Source: Dyella_B nitratireducens
GTDB taxonomy: Bacteria; Pseudomonadota; Gammaproteobacteria; Xanthomonadales; Rhodanobacteraceae
Direction: 5' to 3'
Assembly: GCF_049532905.1 (NCBI RefSeq)
Contig: NZ_CP064032.1
Span: forward strand, 3,224,001 to 3,288,000
Length of the DNA stretch: 64,000 nt
How positions within the stretch are numbered: position 1 is the stretch's first letter; every line of letters begins with the position of its first letter. The notes under the pieces were generated by a model that was not told the origin of the DNA, did not search any database, and worked only from the letters and a program-made list of their open reading frames with translations. A program made the translations under genes and the position numbers. Shown one piece after another: positions 41,817 through 48,914 of this stretch.

Positions 41817-42623
41817 CTACCGTTCTTCCGCCTTGGCCTGCTGCCAAAGCGCTTCCTGCTCGGTCAAACCCTGCGACGCCAACGGCTTCCCTTCCCCGGC
41901 AGCCAACTGCTCCATGCGCCGGAAGCGCCGCTCGAACTTGGCATTGGCGTGTTTCAAAGCCCGCGCGAAATCCACCTTGGCGTGACGCGCCAGGTTTACG
42001 GCCACGAACAGCACGTCACCGATCTCGTCTTCCAGACGCGCGGGATCGGCACCGGCTTCGAATTCAGCGGCGACTTCGGCCAATTCCTCGTGCAGCTTGC
42101 CGATCACTGGACGATGGTCGGGCCAGTCGAAGCCTACGGTCGCGGCACGCTGCTGCAGTTTCTGGGCACGCTGCCATTCCGGCTGGCCGTGAGAGACGCC
42201 GGCCAGGACGCTATCGTCGTGCGCCGCGCCTTTCGCTGCACGCTCGGCGTTCTTGATCTCTTCCCAGGCGCGCTTTTGCGCTTCGACATCGGCATAGCTG
42301 ACATCACCGAACACATGCGGATGCCGGCGCAGCATCTTCTCGCTGATCGCATGTGCCACGTCGTCGAAATCGAACAACCCTTGTTCCTGCGCCATCTGCG
42401 AATGAAAGACCACTTGCAGCAGCAGATCGCCCAGTTCATCACGCAGTTCGTTCCAGTCCTTGCGGTCGATGGCATCGGCGACTTCGTAGGCTTCTTCGAT
42501 GGTGTAAGGCGCGATGGTGCTGAAATCCTGTTGCAGATCCCACGGGCAGCCGCGTTCGGGATCGCGCAGGCGCGCCATGATGACAAGCAGATCGGCCAGG
42601 CTGTGGCGTGTGGCCGTGCTCAC
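41817..42623 (-). CDS. mazG: Nucleoside triphosphate pyrophosphohydrolase
   Basis: All-helical enzyme of 268 residues that hydrolyses NTPs to NMP and pyrophosphate. Two MazG repeats are present; the first carries CPWDLQQDFSTIAPYTIEEAYEVADAI and ELRDELGDLLLQVVFHSQMA (EExxE...ExxD metal site), the second KLHEELAEVAAEFE and RLEDEIGDVLFVAVNLAR. The start is taken as GTG 42623, overlapping the cysQ stop as GTGA. It is the last gene of the nudix-cysQ-mazG operon, all of whose products clear unwanted nucleotides. Confidence 0.94.
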   Translation of the reverse strand: MSTATRHSLADLLVIMARLRDPERGCPWDLQQDFSTIAPYTIEEAYEVADAIDRKDWNELRDELGDLLLQVVFHSQMAQEQGLFDFDDVAHAISEKMLRRHPHVFGDVSYADVEAQKRAWEEIKNAERAAKGAAHDDSVLAGVSHGQPEWQRAQKLQQRAATVGFDWPDHRPVIGKLHEELAEVAAEFEAGADPARLEDEIGDVLFVAVNLARHAKVDFARALKHANAKFERRFRRMEQLAAGEGKPLASQGLTEQEALWQQAKAEER

Positions 42624-43441
42624 GGCAATCCCGCTTCGTGCAACCGCGCGGACCAATCGATCTCAGCATCGCCTACGGCCAGGAATTCCGGATTGATCAG
42701 CGATTCGCCGCGGTTGTAGTGCAGCGGCTTGCCGGCCAGATCGAGCACCGCGCCACCGGCTTCTTCCAGCACGCACTGTGCAGCGGCGGTATCCCACTCG
42801 CTGGTGGGGCCACGGCGCAGATAGACATCCGCCGAACCACGCGCGATCAGGCAAAACTTCAGCGAAGAGCCCAGCGCATGCAGCTGATATTCCTCACCCA
42901 GCAAACGGCGCAAGGTGGCTTCCGACGAGCCCCCGTGCGAGCGGCTGCCCGCGGCAACCGGTGGATTGGCCAAAGCGCGTGTGGAGATGCGTTCCCATTC
43001 GGCATCGCGCTGTACCTGCCACCATGCACCATGGCCGCGTGCGGCGGCGAACAATTCTTCGGTAACCGGCGCCAGCACCACGCCCAACACCGGCGTGCCG
43101 TTGTCGATCAAGGCGATGTTGACGGTGAATTCACCGTTGCGCTTGACGAATTCGCGTGTGCCATCGAGCGGATCGACCAGCCAGTAGCGCTGCCATTCGC
43201 GGCGCTGTTCCCAGGGCAGCTGGCTGGCTTCCTCCGAGATGACGGGTAGTTGCGGATCGATCTGCGCCAAGCCCGCGGCGATGACTTTCTGGGCGGCCAG
43301 GTCCGCGGCAGTGAGCGGCGAGAAATCGGCCTTCATCTCGACGTCGAAGTCTTGGCGATAAACGTCCATGATCGCTTCGCCGGCACGCCGTGCCAGCAGG
43401 CCGATGTCCAACAGCAGAGGAAAATTGGGTAGTTCGCTCAC
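42620..43441 (-). CDS. cysQ: 3'(2'),5'-bisphosphate nucleotidase
   Basis: Mg-dependent phosphatase of 273 residues that converts 3'-phosphoadenosine 5'-phosphate from sulfate assimilation to AMP. Metal-binding motifs SEEAS (about 69-73), DPLDGTREF (about 89-97) and SEWDTAAAQCVLEEAGG (about 210) are intact. It starts with GTG, overlapping the nudix gene stop as GTGA, and overlaps mazG likewise. The arrangement nudE-cysQ is also found in Pseudomonas. Confidence 0.94.
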   Translation of the reverse strand: MSELPNFPLLLDIGLLARRAGEAIMDVYRQDFDVEMKADFSPLTAADLAAQKVIAAGLAQIDPQLPVISEEASQLPWEQRREWQRYWLVDPLDGTREFVKRNGEFTVNIALIDNGTPVLGVVLAPVTEELFAAARGHGAWWQVQRDAEWERISTRALANPPVAAGSRSHGGSSEATLRRLLGEEYQLHALGSSLKFCLIARGSADVYLRRGPTSEWDTAAAQCVLEEAGGAVLDLAGKPLHYNRGESLINPEFLAVGDAEIDWSARLHEAGLP

Positions 43442-43998
43442 GTGCGTTGCAGGCGTCCGGCAAGGTATTCGCGCGCCATGAACAGCGCAGCAATGGAACG
43501 GCCTTCGGTGACGTCGTCACGCGAGACCAAGGTATGAAGATCGGAGAGTTTCCAGGGCACCACTTCGAGCGGCTCGGGCTCGTCGCCCTGCAGGCGCTCG
43601 GGATACAGGTCCTGTGCCAGCACCACGTGCGCCATATGCGTCATGTAGGCTGGCGACAGCGAGAGGTTGTGCAGGATCTTGAGCTTGCGCGCGCCGTAGC
43701 CTACTTCTTCCTTCAGCTCGCGGTCGGCGCCTTGCTCCACCGTTTCATCTTGATCCAGGCGGCCTTTCGGCAAACCGAGTTCGTAGCGGTCCACGCCGAC
43801 GCCATATTCGCGCACCAGCAGCACGGTTTCATCATCCAGCATCGGCACGATGATCACTGCGCCCAGGCCATGGCCCTTGAGTCGTTCGTAGGTGCGGTGT
43901 TCGCCGTTGGAGAATTCCAGGTCCACCTGCTCCGCGTGCAGAAAACGGCTGGTGTCCGAGTCGCGCGTGGCGTGGATGATGGGATAGCGAGGTGGCAT
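43438..43998 (-). CDS. nudE: ADP-compound hydrolase NudE-like nudix protein
   Basis: Nudix hydrolase of 186 residues. The box GLPKGRLDQDETVEQGADRELKEEVGYGA (read as G-x5-E-x7-REL-x-EE-x-G) is intact near residues 92-116. The position beside cysQ and sequence features (VLLVREYGVGVDRYELGLPKG) fit NudE, which acts on ADP-ribose, NADH and Ap3A. ATG 43998 is chosen; the frame continues upstream into a REP pair that is not coding. First gene of an overlapping three-gene operon. Confidence 0.87.
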   Translation of the reverse strand: MPPRYPIIHATRDSDTSRFLHAEQVDLEFSNGEHRTYERLKGHGLGAVIIVPMLDDETVLLVREYGVGVDRYELGLPKGRLDQDETVEQGADRELKEEVGYGARKLKILHNLSLSPAYMTHMAHVVLAQDLYPERLQGDEPEPLEVVPWKLSDLHTLVSRDDVTEGRSIAALFMAREYLAGRLQRT

Positions 43999-44032
43999 GA
44001 GCGGGATTGTAACCGGCTTTTGCTTCAGCTCC

Positions 44033-44102
44033 GTAGGTTGGGGTGCAACCCCAGCGTGCCATCGCCATCTCGCGCGATGTTGGGGTTTGCACCCCAACCT
44101 AC
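44033..44102. repeat. REP pair (BIME), copy 5
   Basis: Left arm shortened by two bases (GTTGGGGTGCAACCCCAGC); right arm perfect and ending CTAC. Lies between the inositol-phosphatase-like gene and nudE, both on the minus strand, so it would appear in any read-through transcript. Confidence 0.9.
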
Positions 44103-44106
44103 GAGG

Positions 44107-44880
44107 TCATGCGAGACGAGAGAGCGCCTGTGCGTGAAGCGCCGGCGTACCAGCCAGCACGCTGCGCGTCTCCAGATTCAAGGACTTGCCTTCCAGATCC
44201 GTGAATACGCCGCCAGCCTCGCGCACGATCACCGCCAGCGCGGCTACATCGAGAATGTTGACGTCGGACTCGATCACCAGATCCAACCCACCACGCGCCA
44301 ATAAGTGGTAATGGCAGAAATCGCCATAGCCACGGATGCGATTGCTGTCGCGAATCATCTGGCCGAGCGCCTGCCAGCGCGCATCACCGGTGAGCGTTTT
44401 GACGTTGCCGGTGGAGATCGACGCCTGCGCCATCTCGGTGGTCGTTGCCACATGAACGCGTTCGCCATGGAACCAGGTACCGCCACCGCGGCTGGCCCAC
44501 ATGGTTTCGCCATATACCGGCGCGCTCGATACGCCCAGCACCAGTTCGCCCTGATGCATCAACGCAATCTGCGTGGAGAAGAACGGCGTGCGGCGCACGA
44601 AGCTCTTGGTGCCGTCCAGTGGGTCGACCAGCCAGAGCAAATCGGTGTTGCCATTATCCAGACCGAACTCCTCGCCATAGATCGCCGCGCCCGGTAAGGC
44701 CGGAGCGAGAATGGCGCGAATGGCCTGTTCGGCTTCGCGGTCGGCAATCGTGACTGGCGTGGCGTCGGATTTGATCTCCACATCGACGCCACGGCGCCAG
44801 TAATGCCGGATCACCTCAGCGGCTGCGTCCGCCGCGTCGCGCGCGGCTTTCAGCGCCGCCTCCCATTGCTGCTCGTTCAT
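44107..44880 (-). CDS. Inositol-monophosphatase-family phosphatase (histidinol-phosphatase-like)
   Basis: Mg-dependent phosphatase of 257 residues with EEFG (about 70), DPLDGTKSF (about 86-94) and the third metal-site region SDVNILDVAALAVIVREAGG, where the usual Trp-Asp is Leu-Asp. Sequence style is close to the HisN-type histidinol phosphatases of this superfamily, but inositol phosphate or another sugar phosphate is possible. The start overlaps the gspN stop as ATGA. Confidence 0.85.
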   Translation of the reverse strand: MNEQQWEAALKAARDAADAAAEVIRHYWRRGVDVEIKSDATPVTIADREAEQAIRAILAPALPGAAIYGEEFGLDNGNTDLLWLVDPLDGTKSFVRRTPFFSTQIALMHQGELVLGVSSAPVYGETMWASRGGGTWFHGERVHVATTTEMAQASISTGNVKTLTGDARWQALGQMIRDSNRIRGYGDFCHYHLLARGGLDLVIESDVNILDVAALAVIVREAGGVFTDLEGKSLNLETRSVLAGTPALHAQALSRLA

Positions 44881-45650
44881 GGTTTCCTGGTAACGGGATT
44901 CATCTGAGCCAAACCACCACGATAGCGGAGTTCGAGCGTGCCGTCCGCTGCCGGCGTGCCCAGGCTACGCAACCAGCTCATCAAAACGGGATCATCACGG
45001 CGCGGAACAAGGTGAAACTGCAGATCCCATCCCAGCGGGCTGATGGATAGCCGTCCAGCCGTCTGCAACGGGCCGCTGCCGTCATCCGTCAACATGCCCT
45101 GGATGGCACCCGACTGCCCGGTCACCACCAGCGACAGCGCACCCAACGGCACCTCGCCCTGTGGCGTATGCACGACAGCATGCGACCACGTGCCGGCCAC
45201 ATCGAGCTGCATGGGCCAATAGCCCTGCAACTGTGCCTGCGGCACCTGCAGATCAAGCTGTCCCTGGGGTTGCCCGTGCAACCACGACTGCGTGCCGAGC
45301 TCGGCCATATTCATGTGCAAGGTGACGTCGTGCAGGTCCAGTTGCGTGGAGGACATGCGGTGCACTTGCCCTTGCAGTTGCCACTGCGGCTGGCGCAAAT
45401 CCAGACCCAAGCGGATATCACCAAGCAGAGCACGATGCGAAAGCGTCCAGGCAACACGGCCAAGCTGTGGACCATTCACGATCGATGCCTGCTCCGCCCG
45501 CCCCTGCCACAGCGTTCCGCTGACACCGTCCAGGCGTATGCCGCGCAGTCGTGCCTGCAGCAGCGGCAAAGCCCAGCGCGCCGGCAGAAACCACAACAGC
45601 GCGCCCAGAATGAGTACAACCAGCAGTAAACCCGCAAACCAGCGTTTCAT
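44877..45650 (-). CDS. gspN: Type II secretion system protein N
   Basis: Inner-membrane protein of 257 residues with one N-terminal helix (about 4-26) and a long periplasmic beta-rich domain (SGTLWQGRAEQASI, LGRVAWTL, LDLRQPQWQLQGQV, GPLQTAGRLSISPLGW), as in GspN. It is an orphan here: the rest of the secretion operon is not in the window, apart from a broken pseudopilin 22 kb away. ATG 45650 fits the helix start. It is divergent from bioA across about 53 bases and overlaps the phosphatase gene downstream. Confidence 0.85.
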   Translation of the reverse strand: MKRWFAGLLLVVLILGALLWFLPARWALPLLQARLRGIRLDGVSGTLWQGRAEQASIVNGPQLGRVAWTLSHRALLGDIRLGLDLRQPQWQLQGQVHRMSSTQLDLHDVTLHMNMAELGTQSWLHGQPQGQLDLQVPQAQLQGYWPMQLDVAGTWSHAVVHTPQGEVPLGALSLVVTGQSGAIQGMLTDDGSGPLQTAGRLSISPLGWDLQFHLVPRRDDPVLMSWLRSLGTPAADGTLELRYRGGLAQMNPVTRKP

Positions 45651-45703
45651 CGATCCAACCATTAATGCTTGAGCAACACCCTCGCGGCCCCGATCATAGC
45701 CGG

Positions 45704-47065
45704 ATGACTCAGCAAGCCGACGCGAACGCCTCCCTCGCCCAGCGCGATCTCCGCCATATCTGGCACCCGTGTACGCAGATGCATGACCACCAGGTCGTGC
45801 CCATGGTGCCGATCGTGCGCGGTGAAGGCCCCTGGTTGATCGATGCGAACGGGCGTCGCTACCTGGATGGCATCAGTTCCTGGTGGACCAACTTGTTCGG
45901 TCACGCCAATCCACGTATCGCTGCGGCGCTAGCCGAACAGGCAAATACACTAGAGCATGTGATCTTTGCGGGCTTTACGCACCCCGTAGCGATCGAGCTG
46001 GCCGAGCGACTGGTGAAAATCACGCCGCAAGGGCTTGAGAAAGTCTTTTTCGCCGACAACGGCTCGGCTGCTGTCGAAGTGGCGCTGAAAATGAGCTTTC
46101 ACTACTGGCTCAACCAGCGGCACGGCGAAAAAACGCGTTTCATCGCACTGACTGGCAGCTATCACGGCGAAACACTGGGCGCGCTATCGGTGAGCGACGT
46201 AGCGCTGTATCGCAAGACATATGCACCGTTATTGCTTACTCCCCTTCTTGCACCCTCACCCGACGCGTATGAAGGTGAACCCGGTGAATCGCCTGAACAT
46301 GTCGCCACGCGGCGCCTGGAAGCCATGCGCGTGCTGCTGGAACGCCATGCGCATGAAACCTGCGCCGTCATCGTGGAACCACTGGTGCAATGCGCAGGCG
46401 GCATGCGCATGTATCACCCCAGCTATCTCAGCGGCCTGCGCGCGCTGTGCAACCAATACAACGTGCATCTGATTGCCGATGAAATCGCCGTAGGTTTCGG
46501 ACGCACCGGCACCCTCTTTGCCTGCGAGCAGGCGTCTGTCGCGCCGGATTTCATGTGCCTCTCGAAAGGACTGACCGGCGGCACGTTGCCACTCTCCGCC
46601 GTGCTGACGAGGCAGCACGTGTATGAAGCCTTCTACGCTGAATACAACGCGGGCAAAGCATTTCTGCATTCGCATAGCTATACCGGCAATCCACTTGCGT
46701 GCCGTGCTGCGCTGGAAACCTTGAACATCTTTCGCGACGAGCCGGTGCTGGAGCGCAATCGCGCGCTGGCCTCGCATCTTGCCGCGCGGCTTGCACCGCT
46801 GCACGATCATCCCAACGTGGCTGATGTTCGGCAGCACGGCATGATCGCCGCGGTGGAACTGGTCGCCGACAAAGCGACGCGACGCGCATTTCCTGCCGAG
46901 GAACGGCGTGGCCTGCGTGTTTACCTGCATGGCCTTGAACACGGTGCATTGCTGCGGCCGCTGGGTAACGTGATCTACTTCATGCCGCCCTATGTGGTGA
47001 ATGAAGGCCAGATCGATCACTTGGTTGATGTGGCAATTGATGGCATTGCACGCGCCATCACGTAG
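45704..47065 (+). CDS. bioA: Adenosylmethionine-8-amino-7-oxononanoate aminotransferase
   Basis: PLP enzyme of 453 residues that makes 7,8-diaminopelargonate in biotin synthesis using S-adenosylmethionine as amino donor. Seen: HIWHPCTQM at the N-terminus, SSWWTNLFGHANPRI, the PLP Lys in LSKGLTGGTLPLS, LIADEIAVGFGRTG and the C-terminal RPLGNVIYFMPPYV. As in Pseudomonas it lies next to rsmE and the chp genes. The TAG stop is supplied by the GTAG foot of a REP pair. Confidence 0.97.
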   Translation: MTQQADANASLAQRDLRHIWHPCTQMHDHQVVPMVPIVRGEGPWLIDANGRRYLDGISSWWTNLFGHANPRIAAALAEQANTLEHVIFAGFTHPVAIELAERLVKITPQGLEKVFFADNGSAAVEVALKMSFHYWLNQRHGEKTRFIALTGSYHGETLGALSVSDVALYRKTYAPLLLTPLLAPSPDAYEGEPGESPEHVATRRLEAMRVLLERHAHETCAVIVEPLVQCAGGMRMYHPSYLSGLRALCNQYNVHLIADEIAVGFGRTGTLFACEQASVAPDFMCLSKGLTGGTLPLSAVLTRQHVYEAFYAEYNAGKAFLHSHSYTGNPLACRAALETLNIFRDEPVLERNRALASHLAARLAPLHDHPNVADVRQHGMIAAVELVADKATRRAFPAEERRGLRVYLHGLEHGALLRPLGNVIYFMPPYVVNEGQIDHLVDVAIDGIARAIT

Positions 47066-47133
47066 GTTGGGGTGAGAACCCCAACATCGCCATGTTCACG
47101 GCCACCGTTGTTGGGATTTGCACCCCAACCTAC
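47062..47133. repeat. REP pair (BIME), copy 6
   Basis: Left arm GTAGGTTGGGGTGAGAACCCC (loop GAGA in place of GCAA) and right inverted arm with one change, ending CTAC. Its left GTAG supplies the bioA TAG stop at 47063-47065. Confidence 0.9.
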
Positions 47134-47152
47134 AAAGCGCAGCACCTAAAGA

Positions 47153-47479
47153 TCAGTGACCACCATAACCACGTGTGGTGATGGCCGGGTCCAATTTTTC
47201 CAACGCCGGCCCCAGCGTGTTTTCGCCGGTGTTATCAATATCCTGCTTGGTATAGGAGCGGCCCGCGACCGGCAAACACTCGCCTTTTTTGGGCGGAATC
47301 AGGCTACCGGTATCGCGGATGCATTGGCGGTCGCCCGGCTTGAGCGGCGAGCGTTTGGCCGTAGTCGAGGTGGTAGGCGCGTTGGCCTGGGGCTGATTGG
47401 CCGAAGACCCGTTCTGGGGTGCGGCGAAGGCGGCCGTCGCAGCGGCCAGCAAGGCAGCGGAGCATATCAACTTGATCAT
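47153..47479 (-). CDS. Small exported protein of unknown function
   Basis: A 108-residue product with a clear signal peptide (KLICSAALLAAATAAFA, cleavage after about residue 19), a Ser/Thr/Pro/Gln-rich linker, then a compact segment with two Cys (GDRQCIRDTGSLIPPKKGECLPVAGRSY) that could form a disulfide, and a C-terminus TLGPALEKLDPAITTRGYGGH. I do not recognise the family. It lies between bioA and rsmE on the opposite strand, probably with its own promoter in the 170 bases before rsmE. Confidence 0.75.
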   Translation of the reverse strand: MIKLICSAALLAAATAAFAAPQNGSSANQPQANAPTTSTTAKRSPLKPGDRQCIRDTGSLIPPKKGECLPVAGRSYTKQDIDNTGENTLGPALEKLDPAITTRGYGGH

Positions 47480-47648
47480 GGAAACCTCCTGCTCGCCATG
47501 GGGGAAAACGCGAGCTTTTCAGGGGTGAGTCCATGCTGCTACCAGGTTCGGTTCATCGCAAGGGGGCGATGACTGCCGGGCTATTCAGATGGCTGAACAA
47601 GACCGCAGCAAGCGGTATGCTCATCGACTTCTCAGTGACCGAAAGCTT

Positions 47649-48383
47649 ATGCGCAGCACTCGCATTCATGTCGAACAGCCGCTGGCGCTTGCCACCGAAC
47701 TGACCCTGCCCGCGCAGGCCGCCGAGCACGTGGCACGCGTGCTGCGCATGAATGCAGGCGATGCGCTCACGGTATTCAACGGCGATGGTTTTGATTACAC
47801 CGCCACGCTGGTCAGCGTCGGCAAGCGCGATGTGATAGTCCGCATCGACGGACGCGAGGAAATTGCGAATGAGTCGCCGCTACGACTCACCCTGGCGCAA
47901 GGTGTTGCGCGTGGGGAGAAGATGGATCTGATCGTGCAGAAAGCCACCGAGCTGGGGGTCGCGCGCATCGTGCCGTTATTCACCGAGCGCTCCGAAGTGA
48001 AGCTCGATCCCGCGCGTGCCGAAAAGCGTTTGCAGCATTGGCGCGCGGTGGCAGCCAGTGCATGTGAGCAGAGCGGGCGTGTACACGTTCCCGAGGTGAT
48101 GCCTGCCCAAACGATGCAGAGTTGGTTGGAAGGCTTGGACCATGACAATGCCCAGCGTCTGGCGTTGCTGCCGGAAGGCACGCTGCGCGCGCGTGACGTG
48201 CCATTCGGAGAAACCGGTGGATTGCTCGTAGTGGGGCCGGAGGGCGGGCTGGGCGACCGCGATGTGGCGACATTACGCGAAGCAGGCTTTCAAGGGCTGC
48301 GCCTGGGGCCGCGGATTTTGCGTACGGAAACGGCCGGGCTTGCAGCACTCGCAGCGCTGCAGGCATTACACGGGGATTTCTGA
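47649..48383 (+). CDS. rsmE: 16S rRNA (uracil-1498-N3)-methyltransferase
   Basis: SPOUT-class methyltransferase of 244 residues that modifies U1498 in the decoding centre. N-terminal PUA-like domain (AEHVARVLRMNAGDALTVFNGDG) and C-terminal knot with KATELGVARIVPLFTERS, the SAM-binding VVGPEGGLGDRDV and RLGPRILRTETAGLAAL. ATG 47649 is favoured; a frame starting 60 bases earlier is not family-like. Conserved between bioA and the chp cluster. Confidence 0.96.
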   Translation: MRSTRIHVEQPLALATELTLPAQAAEHVARVLRMNAGDALTVFNGDGFDYTATLVSVGKRDVIVRIDGREEIANESPLRLTLAQGVARGEKMDLIVQKATELGVARIVPLFTERSEVKLDPARAEKRLQHWRAVAASACEQSGRVHVPEVMPAQTMQSWLEGLDHDNAQRLALLPEGTLRARDVPFGETGGLLVVGPEGGLGDRDVATLREAGFQGLRLGPRILRTETAGLAALAALQALHGDF

Positions 48384-48396
48384 TTCGCGCCACATC

Positions 48397-48424
48397 ATCA
48401 TTCCAGCAAAGGCCGGAATGATGA
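48397..48424. repeat. Dispersed palindrome, degenerate CATTCC type
   Basis: Nine-pair stem CATCATTCC / GGAATGATG with an internal GC-AAAG-GC stem. Lies between the convergent rsmE and chpC and may terminate both. Confidence 0.65.
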
Positions 48425-48437
48425 CCATGATGGCTGA

Positions 48438-48914
48438 TCAGCTCGCCTGCCGCAGCAATTCCGTCACTTCACTCTCGATCCCTTCAAGATCAGGAATCAC
48501 CGCGATATCGTCGCGCACCAGCACCTGCGCCTTCACGCCACGCGGCAACGGCTTGCCATCGTGGGTGGGAATGATCAGTTCGGCGTTGAGCGTGGTCAGG
48601 CGTGGGAAGCCCTGGGTGACCACTGCCACGAAAGGCACGTCGGGGTTGTCACCAAATGCTTTGAGCACGGCCACGCGCACACTGAGTTCCGTATCGCCTT
48701 CTTCGGCGTCGGCCAGTTTGGTGAACGAGACCAGCGGCACGCGCCAGCCACGCCAGGCGATGCGGCCGAGCAGCCATTCGGGTGCACCGGGAACCGGTTC
48801 GGGGGTGGCGAAAGTGATCACTTCGGCCACGGTGGCATTCGGCAGCAGCAGGCGCAGGTTGCCGACCGGCACCAGCACGCAGCGGATTTCACGGGGTAGC
48901 GGTTGTTCGCTCAT
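48438..48914 (-). CDS. chpC: CheW-like protein ChpC of the Pil-Chp system
   Basis: A 158-residue CheW-fold protein: REIRCVLVPVGNLRLLLPNATVAEVI, PEWLLGRIAWRGWRVPLVSF and VTQGFPRLTTLNAELI. As a coupling protein it would link a receptor to ChpA; in Pseudomonas ChpC is thought to connect additional receptors to twitching control. Start overlaps the chpB stop as ATGA. Last gene of the operon, followed by a palindrome. Confidence 0.9.
   Translation of the reverse strand: MSEQPLPREIRCVLVPVGNLRLLLPNATVAEVITFATPEPVPGAPEWLLGRIAWRGWRVPLVSFTKLADAEEGDTELSVRVAVLKAFGDNPDVPFVAVVTQGFPRLTTLNAELIIPTHDGKPLPRGVKAQVLVRDDIAVIPDLEGIESEVTELLRQAS

Noticed and set aside
43998..44107. Coding extension of nudE into the REP pair
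   Set aside because: The extra residues are the translation of the dispersed repeat; similar spurious frames appear at every REP copy.
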